A stretch of DNA of 64,000 nt from Exiguobacterium sp. 9-2 (GTDB lineage Bacteria; Bacillota; Bacilli; Exiguobacteriales; Exiguobacteriaceae): NCBI RefSeq assembly GCF_036287235.1, contig NZ_CP142850.1:894001-958000 (forward strand). The letters are read 5' to 3'. This document shows, in pieces, positions 18,047-27,128 of this stretch (the stretch's first letter is position 1; each line of letters starts with the position of its first letter). Made by a program: the position numbers and the translations under genes. The notes below the pieces were generated by a model. That model ran no database searches. It had not been told where the DNA came from and saw nothing but the letters and a program-made list of their open reading frames with translations.

Positions 18047-18358
18047 ATGAAACAATTCTTAAAACGACAGGACGGATTCACTTTACTGGAGATGGCAGCC
18101 GTCTTATTGATCATTTCGTTGTTACTGCTCGTTTTGATTCCAACGATGACAAGTGGAAAGGATCAGGCGAAAGGTGTAAGTTGTGAGGCGAACATTCGAG
18201 TCATTCGTTCGGAGGTCAATTTGTATTACGCCAAAGAGAAAAAGTACCCAGAATCGCTCCAGACGATCAATCGGGGAACCGCCGATAAACCGAATGCCCT
18301 CGTCTGTGATCAGGAGACGTATACGTATGATCCGAAGACTGGCGAACTTACGAAGTGA
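18047..18358 (+). CDS. comGC: Major competence pseudopilin ComGC
   Basis: 103 aa prepilin. Type III signal: basic MKQFLKRQDG, then cleavage before FTLLEMAAVLL with Glu5, followed by a 20-residue hydrophobic helix and a small C-terminal domain with two Cys (SCEAN, VCDQ) that could form the disulfide known in ComGC. The start follows AGAGGAGACGAT. The processed protein forms the DNA-uptake pilus with the minor pseudopilins encoded downstream. Confidence 0.94.
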   Translation: MKQFLKRQDGFTLLEMAAVLLIISLLLLVLIPTMTSGKDQAKGVSCEANIRVIRSEVNLYYAKEKKYPESLQTINRGTADKPNALVCDQETYTYDPKTGELTK

Positions 18359-18788
18359 ACAAGGATTTACCTTATTTGAGATGACGGCGGTACTGACAAT
18401 CATTGCTTGTTTACTTGTTTTGTTGTTGCCGGCACTATTTGAAAAACGACCGGACTGGATTCCGCTTGAACAAGAGGTTCGTCTAATGGAACAAGATATT
18501 CAGACGCTTCGGCTCATGCAGTACTCGAAACAAGATCAAGCATTGATGCAGTTTCGATTTCGAGGAGACGGGACAGGATACCTTGTACTTGCGGATGACC
18601 GGCTGTTATGGCAACGAACGTTCCAGAATGGGCATACATGTGCCGTTCCCCCGTCAAACCGCATCATCTACTTTAAGAGCTATCACTCGATTTATGCAGC
18701 GACGTGGTCTTGCCGTTCGGCAACAGCCGAGTATGAAATTAAATTCTTACTTGGGAACTATCAAATGGCAATCCGTAAAGTGAGGTGA
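18327..18788 (+). CDS. comGD: Minor pseudopilin ComGD
   Basis: 153 aa prepilin with signal RSEQG then FTLFEMTAVLTIIACLLVLLLPA. It starts inside comGC (32-base overlap), at the ATG giving a 13-residue basic leader. Two Cys in the C-terminal part (HTCAV, WSCRS). No strong SD is seen, consistent with translational coupling within comG. Confidence 0.9.
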   Translation: MIRRLANLRSEQGFTLFEMTAVLTIIACLLVLLLPALFEKRPDWIPLEQEVRLMEQDIQTLRLMQYSKQDQALMQFRFRGDGTGYLVLADDRLLWQRTFQNGHTCAVPPSNRIIYFKSYHSIYAATWSCRSATAEYEIKFLLGNYQMAIRKVR

Positions 18789-18793
18789 GAAGT

Positions 18794-19153
18794 ATGCAGG
18801 ACAAACGACAAGCGGGTTTCTCTTTGCTCGAAGTGATTCTCTCTATCGTTGCGATGGGTGTCTTCATGATGCTAGCGATCGATCCTTATCTCGATTTACG
18901 AACGAAACAAATCAAATGGGAACAAGAGACGAAACAGCTTGAGCAGATGGCGACGGATCAAGTTGAAAACCGAACAGTGTCCTATGTTCTGAAGCAAGGA
19001 GCGTGGTGCAATGAAACGACATGTCTTGCGAGCAGAATCCGGAATGACCCTCCTCGAACTATCGTTCGTCCTGTGGATCAGTCCGTTGCTCCTGTTGGCG
19101 ATTTTGACGCTGACACCACTCGTTCGCCCACCGGAAGTCAATCGAATGAATGA
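18794..19153 (+). CDS. comGE: Minor pseudopilin ComGE
   Basis: 119 aa, leader MQDKRQAG then FSLLEVILSIVAMGVFMMLAI. The ATG at 18794 follows GAGGTGAGA. The C-terminal about 45 residues overlap the start of comGF in another frame for 143 bases and are Pro/Arg/Asp-rich, unlike a pseudopilin domain. Total length nonetheless equals the family norm (about 115). Either this is genuine dual coding or the ancestral stop was lost. Confidence 0.82.
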   Translation: MQDKRQAGFSLLEVILSIVAMGVFMMLAIDPYLDLRTKQIKWEQETKQLEQMATDQVENRTVSYVLKQGAWCNETTCLASRIRNDPPRTIVRPVDQSVAPVGDFDADTTRSPTGSQSNE

Positions 19154-19439
19154 GGAACTGTTCTTTCATACCGTAGAACGGCTTATGTGGCGGAGTACGA
19201 TGTGTGAACGCGTTGGAGATGAGATTCGCGGAATGGACGTTAATCCGGGAGAGATGGCTGAGAAATGGCGTCTCGTCCGTGTGCAGGATCAACTACGCCT
19301 CAAGAAAGAACAAGGAGGTGAACTGACATACGCTCGCGATGTCAAACAATACACTGTGACAAGCACTGCCGAGATCCTCTCAATTCAGTTGAACGACAGC
19401 AAACGTTCCTTCCGATGCGTCAAGACGGATTCATCTTGA
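19011..19439 (+). CDS. comGF: Minor pseudopilin ComGF
   Basis: 142 aa, leader MKRHVLRAESG then MTLLELSFVLWISPLLLLAIL, with Glu5 present. The SD is AAGGAG about 11 bases before the ATG. The C-terminal domain is globular with two Cys (TMCERV, FRCVK). Overlaps comGE by 143 bases and comGG by 25. Confidence 0.88.
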   Translation: MKRHVLRAESGMTLLELSFVLWISPLLLLAILTLTPLVRPPEVNRMNEELFFHTVERLMWRSTMCERVGDEIRGMDVNPGEMAEKWRLVRVQDQLRLKKEQGGELTYARDVKQYTVTSTAEILSIQLNDSKRSFRCVKTDSS

Positions 19440-19708
19440 TTCAGACCTTACTGTTGCTTTTAGGCATGGGAGTCGTGCTCTTAATCGTTTGTCAGCAAAT
19501 TGACGAAGAAATGCGCCATCATCAGTTGGAACAAGAAGCACTACAACTCGAATCTCTCATCCGCGCGGCAAAAGCAGATTGTACGAAGGATGAGACCCTC
19601 CGCTATCCAATCGGGCAAGTCAGCTGTACAGTGACCGATAAAGGCTTTAAAATGGAAGCGAGATTAGATAATGGTCAAAGAATCGAGGCGGTCGTTACAC
19701 ATGAGTAA
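19415..19708 (+). CDS. comGG: ComGG-like competence protein
   Basis: 97 aa, MRQDGFILIQTLLLLLGMGVVLLIV then a helical, Gln/Glu-rich region. The pilin-like hydrophobic helix is present, but the residue at position 5 after the putative cleavage Gly is Gln, not Glu; ComGG proteins are known to be atypical here. It overlaps both neighbours (25 bases with comGF, 8 with aroK), with no clear SD. Identification rests mainly on position. Confidence 0.8.
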   Translation: MRQDGFILIQTLLLLLGMGVVLLIVCQQIDEEMRHHQLEQEALQLESLIRAAKADCTKDETLRYPIGQVSCTVTDKGFKMEARLDNGQRIEAVVTHE

Positions 19709-20186
19709 GGTTTATTTGATTGGCTTTATGGGAACTGGTAAATCAGCCGTCGGACATCGATTACGTGGACGATACACGGTCGACGAATTGGATGAACACT
19801 TCGAACAGAAACATGGACAAACGATTCCTTCTTTTTTTGCTGAGCATGGCGAAGCAGGGTTTCGTACACACGAGAGCGAATTGTTAAGGAACAGCAACGC
19901 GGAAGTAGTCGTCACGGGTGGTGGAATCGTCGAACGAGAAGAGAACCGACTGTTCATGAAAAAGGCAGGGACAGTCATTTGGATTGATACGCCTTTTGAT
20001 GTCATCTGGAAACGGATTGCTTCTGACTCGAATCGTCCACTCGTGACAGAACGGGAACAGGTGAAGCATTTATTCGATCGTCGCTATTCTTTGTATGCTG
20101 GAGTTGCCACTGTTCGCATTGAAGGAACGACATCAATCGAAGGGTTGGTTCATGCGATTGAAACTGTATTGGAGGAAAAGTCATGA
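19701..20186 (+). CDS. aroK: Shikimate kinase
   Basis: Phosphorylates shikimate in chorismate synthesis, 161 aa. Walker A GFMGTGKS (residues 8-15), shikimate-binding Asp/Glu cluster around residues 30-36, GEAGFRTHE, VVTGGGI and the lid NRPLV are present. The ATG at 19701 overlaps the comGG stop; the earlier in-frame start is inside comGG. Co-transcription with comG is implied by the overlap. It feeds chorismate to the trp genes at 54.6-60.9 kb. Confidence 0.93.
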   Translation: MSKVYLIGFMGTGKSAVGHRLRGRYTVDELDEHFEQKHGQTIPSFFAEHGEAGFRTHESELLRNSNAEVVVTGGGIVEREENRLFMKKAGTVIWIDTPFDVIWKRIASDSNRPLVTEREQVKHLFDRRYSLYAGVATVRIEGTTSIEGLVHAIETVLEEKS

Positions 20187-20497
20187 TTTGGATTACGTTA
20201 GGTATTATTTTATTGTCCATCGTAGGACTTGTGTTGTTCGGATTCATTCTTTACAAAAAGAAGCTATCTCAGGATATTCAACAATTAAAGCAATTGATGG
20301 AGCGCTTTACGATTCGTCAGAAAACCTTGCAGACGAACATCGATCATACAACGCACCGAATCGATCAAATCAAAGGGAACATCAACCGGATCACTGAAGA
20401 AGGAAATCGTGTGAAGCAGGGAACAAGCCAATTGGTGACAGAAGGGCGACGACTTCAAGAAGAAATCAAGCGAACTGCCGGAATCAATCAATTTTGA
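20183..20497 (+). CDS. Small membrane-anchored coiled-coil protein
   Basis: 104 aa. One N-terminal membrane helix (about residues 2-24), a basic stop-transfer KKK, then an about 75-residue Gln/Thr-rich helix with heptad-like spacing. Resembles DUF948-type proteins but I cannot assign a family securely. The start overlaps the aroK stop (ATGA), so it is the last gene of the comG-aroK transcript. Function unknown. Confidence 0.72.
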   Translation: MIWITLGIILLSIVGLVLFGFILYKKKLSQDIQQLKQLMERFTIRQKTLQTNIDHTTHRIDQIKGNINRITEEGNRVKQGTSQLVTEGRRLQEEIKRTAGINQF

Positions 20498-20530
20498 AAT
20501 GGCTTTCATGGGAAGAATATGAAACAATAG

Positions 20531-20562
20531 GAGAGAAGGGACAGGGTCCTTTCTCTCTTTTT
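20531..20562 (+). terminator. Terminator ending the comG-aroK transcript
   Basis: GAGAGAAGG/CCTTTCTCTC stem and T5. The 120 bases from here to gcvT are AT-rich and show no glycine-riboswitch core. Confidence 0.88.
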
Positions 20563-20681
20563 CATGTGTTCCTTTTTCCGAATAATACTAGATAATTATG
20601 ATTTAAATTGGTAAGATAAATTTGAAAATGGAACATTAATGAGAAGAGAGAGTGAAAACGTTCGTTAATAGGGGGATTTGT

Positions 20682-21764
20682 ATGAGTCAGACGACATTGA
20701 AAAGAACACCATTATTCGAAACGGTTTCGAAAACCGGTAAGATGGTGGATTTTGCGGGATTTGAAATGCCAGTTTTGTTTTCCTCGATTAAAGAAGAACA
20801 CGTTGCAGTAAGAGAGAATGTCGGTATGTTCGATGTCTCGCACATGGGTGAACTGTTCGTCAGCGGACCGGATGCTCTGACATTTTTACAAGCCACGTTA
20901 TCAAATGATATTTCAAAGATTGCGGTGGGGCAAGCGCAATATAACGTCTTATGCCAAGAAGACGGTGGAACAGTGGATGATTTACTCGTCTATCGTTTAT
21001 CAGAAACGGATTATCTTCTCGTTGTCAATGCTTCGAACATTGAAAAAGACGAACAACATTTACGTCACTATCTAACAGGGGACGTCACGCTTGAGAATCA
21101 ATCGGAACAATATGGTCAAATTGCTGTCCAAGGACCACAGGCGGAAGCAGTTCTTTCCGGCATGACACCACTTGTCTTATCAGAGATTGGGTTTTTTAAG
21201 TTCCAAAGGGGAACGGTTGCGGGAGTTGAAATGATCGTTTCACGCAGTGGGTATACAGGGGAAGATGGATTCGAGCTTTACATGGCAGCTAGTGACGCAT
21301 CTGCTGTCTGGCAAGCATTGCTTGAGCAAGGTGTCGTACCATGCGGTCTCGGGGCACGTGACACATTACGTTTTGAGGCATGTCTGCCACTTTACGGACA
21401 TGAATTATCAGCAACGATTTCACCCATCGAAGCGGAAATGGGCTTTGCGGTCAAACCACAAGTCAAACCGTTCGTCGGTTCGGAAGTCTTGTTACAACAG
21501 AAAGAACAAGGAGCACCGCGGCGCTTGATCGGTCTTGAACTACTTGATAAAGGGATTGCGCGTCAAGATGCACCGGTTTGGCATGACGGGGAAGTCGTTG
21601 GTGTGGTGACGACAGGTACGTTACCGCCGACAGTCGGAAAAGCGATTGCTTGGGCACTCGTTCCTGCAGAAGTAGCGGAACAAGAACAATTTGAAGTAGA
21701 AGTACGCGGAAAACGTTTAGCAGCGAAACGAACAGCGACACCGTTTTATCGTCGCACGAAATAA
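20682..21764 (+). CDS. gcvT: Glycine cleavage T protein (aminomethyltransferase)
   Basis: 360 aa T protein; transfers the aminomethyl carbon from the H-protein lipoyl arm to THF, releasing ammonia. MFDVSHMGEL, the folate-site NVLCQEDGGTVDDLLVYRL, SRSGYTGEDGFELY and GLGARDTLRFEACLPLYGHEL are diagnostic. The start follows GGGGGA; an in-frame extension to 20652 has no such site. First gene of gcvT-gcvPA-gcvPB; the H protein gene is elsewhere, as in Bacillus. Confidence 0.96.
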   Translation: MSQTTLKRTPLFETVSKTGKMVDFAGFEMPVLFSSIKEEHVAVRENVGMFDVSHMGELFVSGPDALTFLQATLSNDISKIAVGQAQYNVLCQEDGGTVDDLLVYRLSETDYLLVVNASNIEKDEQHLRHYLTGDVTLENQSEQYGQIAVQGPQAEAVLSGMTPLVLSEIGFFKFQRGTVAGVEMIVSRSGYTGEDGFELYMAASDASAVWQALLEQGVVPCGLGARDTLRFEACLPLYGHELSATISPIEAEMGFAVKPQVKPFVGSEVLLQQKEQGAPRRLIGLELLDKGIARQDAPVWHDGEVVGVVTTGTLPPTVGKAIAWALVPAEVAEQEQFEVEVRGKRLAAKRTATPFYRRTK

Positions 21765-21777
21765 GGGGGATATTTCT

Positions 21778-23124
21778 ATGGATTTTCGTTATTTACCAAT
21801 GACAGCAGAAGATGAGCAGGCGATGTTACAGACGATCGGTGCAGCATCGATCGAAGATTTACTTGCTGATATCCCGGCATCCGTCCGTGATAACGGTACA
21901 TTGGAAGAAGTCGGTGTGCCACTTCCGGAAACGGACTTGATTCGGACGCTATCGAAGCTTGCCGACCAAAACATGAATACGAAACAATATCCATCGTTCC
22001 TTGGCGCAGGCATCTATGATCATTATGCACCTGCTGTCGTCAACCATATGTTACTGCGCTCAGAGTTTTACACTGCCTATACACCATATCAGCCAGAGAT
22101 TTCGCAAGGTGAGCTGCAAGCGATTTTTGAATTCCAATCGATGATTTGTGAATTGACAGGGATGGACGTCGCGAACTCGTCGATGTATGACGGTATTACG
22201 GCGTTAGCGGAAGCGGCTATGCTTGCGTGTGCCCATACGAAGAAAAAGACGATCGTTCTTTCAGACGGCGTTCACCCGGAAGCGCACGATGTCGTTCGGA
22301 CGTATGCGAACGGTCCAGGACTAAACGTCGAGACGTTGGCGCTTGAGCAAGGTGTCACACGGATCGATCAACTCGATGCAATCGAAGACGTTGCCTGTGT
22401 CATCGTACAGTATCCGAACTTCTACGGTCGTGTCGAAGAACTACAAGCATTGGCCGATGCGACTCATGCTCGTGGTGCGCTGTTCATCGTCTCTGCGAAT
22501 CCACTGGCACTCGGTATCTTAGAAGCACCAGGTAAACTTGGCGCTGACATAACGATCGGAGACTGCCAACCGTTCGGAATTCCACAAAGTTTTGGTGGAC
22601 CGACGTGTGGTTATTTCACGACGACAAAAGCGTTGATGCGTAAGATTCCGGGACGTCTCGTTGGGCAGACCGTCGATGAGAATGGGAAACGCGGTTTCGT
22701 TCTGACGTTACAAGCACGTGAACAACACATTCGCCGTGACAAGGCGACATCTAACATCTGTTCGAACCAAGCGTTGAATGCACTCGCTGCTTCGATTGCG
22801 ATGAGTGCACTCGGAAAACGGGGAATCCGAGAACTCGCGACACGCAACTTGCAAACGGCACATGCCTTAAAACAAAAGCTGAAACAGGCTGGCTTTACGA
22901 TCGTTGACGATGGACCGAGCTTCAATGAATTCGTCGTTACGCTACCGATCGATGCAACACGTGCGAGTCAACAATTGCTCGATCACGGGATCATCGGCGG
23001 TTTGCCGTTAGGCGCTTATGACGCGGCACGTCAGAATGAAATGCTTGTTTGTGCAACGGAATTACGGACGAATGAAGAGTTGGATCAATTCGTGACAGCG
23101 TTAGGGGGACTCACACATGAATGA
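21778..23124 (+). CDS. gcvPA: Glycine dehydrogenase (decarboxylating) subunit 1
   Basis: 448 aa alpha subunit of the split P protein ([45 protein letters not shown]). With GcvPB it decarboxylates glycine on PLP and loads the methylamine onto lipoyl-H protein. It starts 13 bases after gcvT with AAGGGGGA and overlaps gcvPB by 8 bases. Confidence 0.96.
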   Translation: MDFRYLPMTAEDEQAMLQTIGAASIEDLLADIPASVRDNGTLEEVGVPLPETDLIRTLSKLADQNMNTKQYPSFLGAGIYDHYAPAVVNHMLLRSEFYTAYTPYQPEISQGELQAIFEFQSMICELTGMDVANSSMYDGITALAEAAMLACAHTKKKTIVLSDGVHPEAHDVVRTYANGPGLNVETLALEQGVTRIDQLDAIEDVACVIVQYPNFYGRVEELQALADATHARGALFIVSANPLALGILEAPGKLGADITIGDCQPFGIPQSFGGPTCGYFTTTKALMRKIPGRLVGQTVDENGKRGFVLTLQAREQHIRRDKATSNICSNQALNALAASIAMSALGKRGIRELATRNLQTAHALKQKLKQAGFTIVDDGPSFNEFVVTLPIDATRASQQLLDHGIIGGLPLGAYDAARQNEMLVCATELRTNEELDQFVTALGGLTHE

Positions 23125-24586
23125 GCAAACATTGATCTTTGAAATTTCTAAACCGGGTCGTATCGCCTATAGCTTACCGTTACCGACTGTCGATGAGGTG
23201 GCAGTAGAAGAATTGTTACCGACCTCGATGTTACGGAAGGAAGACGTGGCACTACCGGAAGTATCTGAACTGGATCTCGTCCGTCACTACACGGCACTTT
23301 CGAACCGTAACCATGGTGTGGATTCTGGATTCTATCCACTTGGTTCATGTACGATGAAATACAATCCGAAAATCAATGAAGATATGGCGCGCCTCCCTGG
23401 GTTTGCACACATTCACCCGCTTCAACCAGTCGAAAGTGTTCAAGGGGCACTCGGTTTGATGTATGATCTGCAAGAAAAACTCGCGGTCATCACAGGAATG
23501 GATGAAGTGACGCTCCAGCCGGCGGCGGGAGCACACGGTGAGTGGACAGGCTTGATGTTGATTAAGGCCTACCACCATGCACGTGGTGACTTTAAACGGA
23601 CGAAAGTCCTCGTACCGGACTCGGCACACGGAACGAACCCGGCATCGGCATCAGTCGCTGGATTTGATACCGTGACGGTCTTATCGGATGAACGTGGTCT
23701 CGTTGATCTAGCAGACTTAAAGAAAAAAGTCGGTGACGATACAGCGGCACTCATGTTGACGAATCCCAACACGCTCGGTTTGTTTGAGTCGGATATCGTC
23801 GAAATCGCACAAGCGGTTCACGAGGCGGGTGGAAAACTGTACTATGATGGTGCGAACTCGAATGCGATCATGGGCATTGCTCGTCCAGGGGACATGGGCT
23901 TTGATGTCGTCCACTTGAACTTGCATAAGACGTTCACAGGACCGCACGGTGGCGGCGGACCAGGATCGGGTCCAGTAGGGGTCAAACAAGATTTGATTCC
24001 GTATTTACCGAAACCAATCGTCCGCAAAGAAGAAGAGCGTTATGTCCTCGACTACGATCGCCCGGAAGCGATCGGTCGCGTCAAACCATTCTACGGTAAC
24101 TTCGGCATCAACGTTCGTGCCTATAGCTATATTCGGACGATGGGTGGGGCAGGTCTCGCTCGCGTCTCGAAAGAAGCGGTCTTGAATGCGAACTATATGT
24201 TGGCTCGTCTCAAAGGTGCGTATGACGCGCCATACGACGTCTATTGCAAGCACGAATTCGTCTTGTCGGGTAAACGTCAAAAAGCATTAGGTGTCCGGAC
24301 GCTTGATATCGCTAAACGTCTGCTTGACTTTGGATACCATCCACCAACGATCTACTTCCCGTTGAACGTCGAGGAGTGTATCATGATCGAACCGACGGAA
24401 ACGGAATCGAAAGAAACACTCGACGCCTTCTGTGATGCGATGCTCCAGATTGCAAAAGAGGTCGAAGAGACACCGGATGTCGTTTTGAACGCCCCACACA
24501 CGACGGTCGTCAAACGGATGGACGAGACACTTGCTGCTCGCAAGCCCGTCTTACGCTATGAACCAAAACAAGAAGTACATGTATAA
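23117..24586 (+). CDS. gcvPB: Glycine dehydrogenase (decarboxylating) subunit 2
   Basis: 489 aa beta subunit. The PLP Lys lies in [31 protein letters not shown] and [12 protein letters not shown] are conserved substrate/cofactor segments. Translation is coupled to gcvPA. It ends the gcv operon before a strong terminator. Confidence 0.96.
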   Translation: MNEQTLIFEISKPGRIAYSLPLPTVDEVAVEELLPTSMLRKEDVALPEVSELDLVRHYTALSNRNHGVDSGFYPLGSCTMKYNPKINEDMARLPGFAHIHPLQPVESVQGALGLMYDLQEKLAVITGMDEVTLQPAAGAHGEWTGLMLIKAYHHARGDFKRTKVLVPDSAHGTNPASASVAGFDTVTVLSDERGLVDLADLKKKVGDDTAALMLTNPNTLGLFESDIVEIAQAVHEAGGKLYYDGANSNAIMGIARPGDMGFDVVHLNLHKTFTGPHGGGGPGSGPVGVKQDLIPYLPKPIVRKEEERYVLDYDRPEAIGRVKPFYGNFGINVRAYSYIRTMGGAGLARVSKEAVLNANYMLARLKGAYDAPYDVYCKHEFVLSGKRQKALGVRTLDIAKRLLDFGYHPPTIYFPLNVEECIMIEPTETESKETLDAFCDAMLQIAKEVEETPDVVLNAPHTTVVKRMDETLAARKPVLRYEPKQEVHV

Positions 24587-24597
24587 GCAAGAACCAT

Positions 24598-24637
24598 AAA
24601 AAAAGGATCTCTCCTTCCGGAGGGATCCTTTTTTTGC
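24598..24637. terminator. Bidirectional terminator between gcvPB and yqhL
   Basis: AAAAAAAGGATC/GATCCTTTTTTT stem with inner CTCC/GGAG, lying between convergent genes. Confidence 0.93.
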
Positions 24638-24650
24638 GATGAACGAAGCA

Positions 24651-25031
24651 TCAGCTCCGTTTGATTTTTCCTGACCACTGCTTGAATCCGCCTTTTAATT
24701 GATACAGATTCGTATAGCCTGCTTTTTTCAAAACTTTTGCAGCTTGTGAAGAACGCATGCTACCTTGACAGTACAAGTAAATCGGCATATCTTTCCGTAA
24801 TTCCTTCGAGCGCATCTTCATTTGGCTGACCGGGATATTACGAGCACCAACGATGTGTCCACCTTTGAATTCCTGTGTCTCGCGGACATCGACGATTTGT
24901 GCTTTGCGATAGTTCGCACGGAATTCTTCCTGTGACAATTTCGTGATACCTTTGACCGGCATGAAACGCCAAGCGATGTAGGCGATCAGCGCGACCCATA
25001 GTACGATCGTAACGATAGTTCCAGTTTCCAT
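24651..25031 (-). CDS. yqhL: Membrane-anchored rhodanese (YqhL)
   Basis: 126 aa. One N-terminal membrane helix (METGTIVTIVLWVALIAYIA), then a rhodanese domain: VDVRETQEF, GHIVGARNIP, catalytic Cys in YCQGSMRS (C-x4-R loop), and a C-terminal LKGGFKQW. Sulfurtransferase activity is likely, the acceptor unknown. The start at METG is chosen because upstream in-frame residues are basic and non-conserved. In Bacillus YqhL also lies between gcvPB and lipM. Confidence 0.9.
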   Translation of the reverse strand: METGTIVTIVLWVALIAYIAWRFMPVKGITKLSQEEFRANYRKAQIVDVRETQEFKGGHIVGARNIPVSQMKMRSKELRKDMPIYLYCQGSMRSSQAAKVLKKAGYTNLYQLKGGFKQWSGKIKRS

Positions 25032-25111
25032 ATTCGACTTCCAACCCCTTCGTTCGTTTAACCTCTGTTTCATTATAGTCAACGAAATCGATTTCGGCAA
25101 TCGACTCGTGA

Positions 25112-25141
25112 TTGCGCGACCGAGAAAGGGTTTGATACACT
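25112..25141 (+). promoter_or_regulatory. Likely lipM promoter
   Basis: TTGCGC, 18 bases, then TACACT preceded by TGA (extended -10 TGA-TACACT). It lies 29-58 bases upstream of the lipM GTG. Confidence 0.5.
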
Positions 25142-25169
25142 AATACGGAAACGTTTTGGGGGTGCTGAA

Positions 25170-26000
25170 GTGAACAGAGAGTGGCAAGTATTGACGACGC
25201 CGGCAATGGAGCCGGCAATGAACATGGCAATCGATGAAGCATTAATTCAGTTCGTCGGGCGGGGGGAGATCGCACCGACGCTTCGTTTTTACTCATGGGA
25301 ACCACGTGGATTAAGTATTGGTCATTTCCAACGAGCAACCCGTGATATCGATCGAAAGCGGATCGCGGAGCTCGGCATTCCGATCGTGCGTCGGATGACA
25401 GGAGGGCGAGCTGTCTTGCATGCAGACGAGTTGACATACAGTATCGTCATCCCTGAAGATACGGAAGGGTTACCACGCACGGTCATCGAAAGTTACCGAA
25501 TGTTGACGGAAGGGATTCGCAAGGGATACCATCACCTCGGCATTCCAGTCGAATTTTCAGTTCCATTGACGGAAGAGGAAAAAGAAGAATTACGGAAGCC
25601 AAAATCGGCTGTCTGTTTTGATGCAGCATCGTATTATGAACTCGCTGTCGGTAAACGAAAAGTCGCCGGAAGTGCACAAGTCCGTCATCAAGGCGTCGTC
25701 TTACAGCATGGTTCTGTTCCACTCTCTGTTGATGAAGGCGAACTGTTTGATTGCTTCTTGTACGATGATGAGTCGACGCGCGAGCGGATGAAGGCTCGTT
25801 TTTCAGGAAAGGCTGTCGCTCTGAACGAGTTAGCAGGTCGCGCTGTAGCATTTGACGAAGTAAGAGGAGCGTTCACGAAAGGGTTTGAAGAAGCACTTGA
25901 TTTGTCGTTCGTTCCGTTGACATTCACTAGTGAGCAGTGGCAGGAGATTGAGCGTCTTGCCGAGAAATACCGTAGTGATGAGTGGAACTGGAAACGCTAA
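25170..26000 (+). CDS. lipM: Octanoyl-[GcvH]:protein/ACP octanoyltransferase LipM
   Basis: 276 aa lipoate-protein-ligase-fold enzyme that moves octanoate from ACP to GcvH in lipoate synthesis. RRMTGGRAVLHADELTYS is the family substrate loop; the catalytic Cys is in SAVCFDAASYYE, distinguishing LipM from LplA. Starts with GTG (MNREWQVL) after GGGGGTG. Functionally linked to gcvT-gcvPAB next door and to the lipoyl E2 encoded at 52.7 kb. Confidence 0.94.
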   Translation: MNREWQVLTTPAMEPAMNMAIDEALIQFVGRGEIAPTLRFYSWEPRGLSIGHFQRATRDIDRKRIAELGIPIVRRMTGGRAVLHADELTYSIVIPEDTEGLPRTVIESYRMLTEGIRKGYHHLGIPVEFSVPLTEEEKEELRKPKSAVCFDAASYYELAVGKRKVAGSAQVRHQGVVLQHGSVPLSVDEGELFDCFLYDDESTRERMKARFSGKAVALNELAGRAVAFDEVRGAFTKGFEEALDLSFVPLTFTSEQWQEIERLAEKYRSDEWNWKR

Positions 26001-26024
26001 TGAATGAAATGGGAAGGTGATGTC

Positions 26025-26447
26025 GTGCCAACTCCGAGTATGGAAGATTATTTGGAACAAATTTATAAGTTGATTGAAGATAAGGGATATGCCCGTGTAT
26101 CGGATATTGCGGAGTCATTAGGTGTACATCCTTCGTCTGTGACGAAGATGGTACAAAAGCTCGACCGCGAGACCTATCTCGTTTATGAAAAATATCGGGG
26201 GCTCATGTTGACGCCTAAAGGACGTAAGATTGGGAAGCGTCTTGTAGAACGACATGCATTGCTTGAAGATTTTCTTCGTCTTGTTGGTGTGGATGAGGAA
26301 TTGATTTACAAGGATGTCGAAGGAATCGAACACCATATTAGCATCGAAGCATTGGATAAAATCAATGGGATGATTCAGTTCTTTGCGGAACGTCCTGGTC
26401 TGAAAGAAGAGTTACATCGTTATCAACAAGCCCATCCAGAGGATTGA
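26025..26447 (+). CDS. mntR: Manganese-responsive repressor MntR
   Basis: 140 aa DtxR-family regulator. Winged helix in residues 1-70 ([22 protein letters not shown]), dimerisation domain after. Starting from the GTG preceded by GGGAAGGTG, all six manganese ligands of B. subtilis MntR fall at the same numbers: Asp8, Glu11, His77, Glu99, Glu102, His103. This supports that start over the ATG at 26004. It represses Mn uptake genes elsewhere. Confidence 0.95.
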   Translation: MPTPSMEDYLEQIYKLIEDKGYARVSDIAESLGVHPSSVTKMVQKLDRETYLVYEKYRGLMLTPKGRKIGKRLVERHALLEDFLRLVGVDEELIYKDVEGIEHHISIEALDKINGMIQFFAERPGLKEELHRYQQAHPED

Positions 26448-26460
26448 GGCTTGTTTTTTT
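26427..26460 (+). terminator. Terminator overlapping the mntR 3' end
   Basis: CAAGCC/GGCTTG stem whose 5' arm is inside the last codons of mntR, followed by T7. Confidence 0.75.
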
Positions 26461-26540
26461 ATATAATTTCTTATTAGATACACTTAAACACGAACAATCC
26501 ATTATAATTTCATGGTAAAGTACGCATTATGAGGTAGATA

Positions 26541-26549
26541 TGCTATACT
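26541..26549 (+). promoter_or_regulatory. Extended -10 upstream of the phosphoribosyltransferase gene
   Basis: TGC-TATACT with no good -35; about 50 bases before the gene. Confidence 0.45.
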
Positions 26550-26595
26550 GATCCTGAAAATGGACGAAGGGGGTGACGGGTGTTCGCACCTTGTC

Positions 26596-27123
26596 ATGGA
26601 AATCACGATTAAAGAAAAGTTAGTGTCGGAATCACAACTGAAAGAAAAAGTTCGTGAGTTAGCACAGCAGATCGAAGCAGATGCGGCAGGACGTCAAATC
26701 GTTCTCGTCGTCGTATTGAAAGGATCGATGGTTTTTGCTGCGGATTTGATGCGCGAAATCAAAGGAAGCGTCCAAATTGATACGGTCGCGTGCTCTTCTT
26801 ATGGTACAAAGACCGTTTCTTCAGGTCGTGTTCAATTGAAGAAGGACCTCGATCTCGATGTTCAAGGAAAATATGTCGTCGTCATCGAAGATATCATTGA
26901 TACAGGACGGACGCTTCATTTCCTATGTGATCATATGAAATTGCATCAGCCAGGCGTCCTGAAGGTGTGTACGTTACTTGATAAACCGGCACGTCGTGAA
27001 GTAGAACTCGATGCGGACTATGTCGGGTTCGAGATTCCGGATTACTTTGTTGTCGGGTACGGGATTGATTGTGCTGAAGAATACCGCAATCTTCCTTACA
27101 TCGGTTGGGTCGAAACGGAGTGA
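26596..27123 (+). CDS. Hypoxanthine-type purine phosphoribosyltransferase
   Basis: 175 aa PRTase. VVLKGSMVFAADLM (pyrophosphate loop), SSYGTKT flexible loop, PRPP loop VVVIEDIIDTGRT and a C-terminal YGIDCAEEYRNLPYIG match hypoxanthine/guanine PRTases that salvage purines with PRPP. The usual hpt lies by tilS/ftsH in Bacillales, so this may be a second copy; that cannot be checked here. The start is uncertain: GGGGGTGA is 22 bases before this ATG, too far, and an ATG at 26560 precedes it. Confidence 0.85.
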   Translation: MEITIKEKLVSESQLKEKVRELAQQIEADAAGRQIVLVVVLKGSMVFAADLMREIKGSVQIDTVACSSYGTKTVSSGRVQLKKDLDLDVQGKYVVVIEDIIDTGRTLHFLCDHMKLHQPGVLKVCTLLDKPARREVELDADYVGFEIPDYFVVGYGIDCAEEYRNLPYIGWVETE

Positions 27124-27128
27124 AAAAT

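Noticed and set aside
20498-20690. Glycine riboswitch before gcvT
   Set aside because: Conserved aptamer core not found and the interval is too short for a tandem aptamer.
24838-25437. 199-codon minus-strand frame spanning yqhL and lipM
   Set aside because: Covers parts of two recognised genes and the lipM promoter; no protein features.
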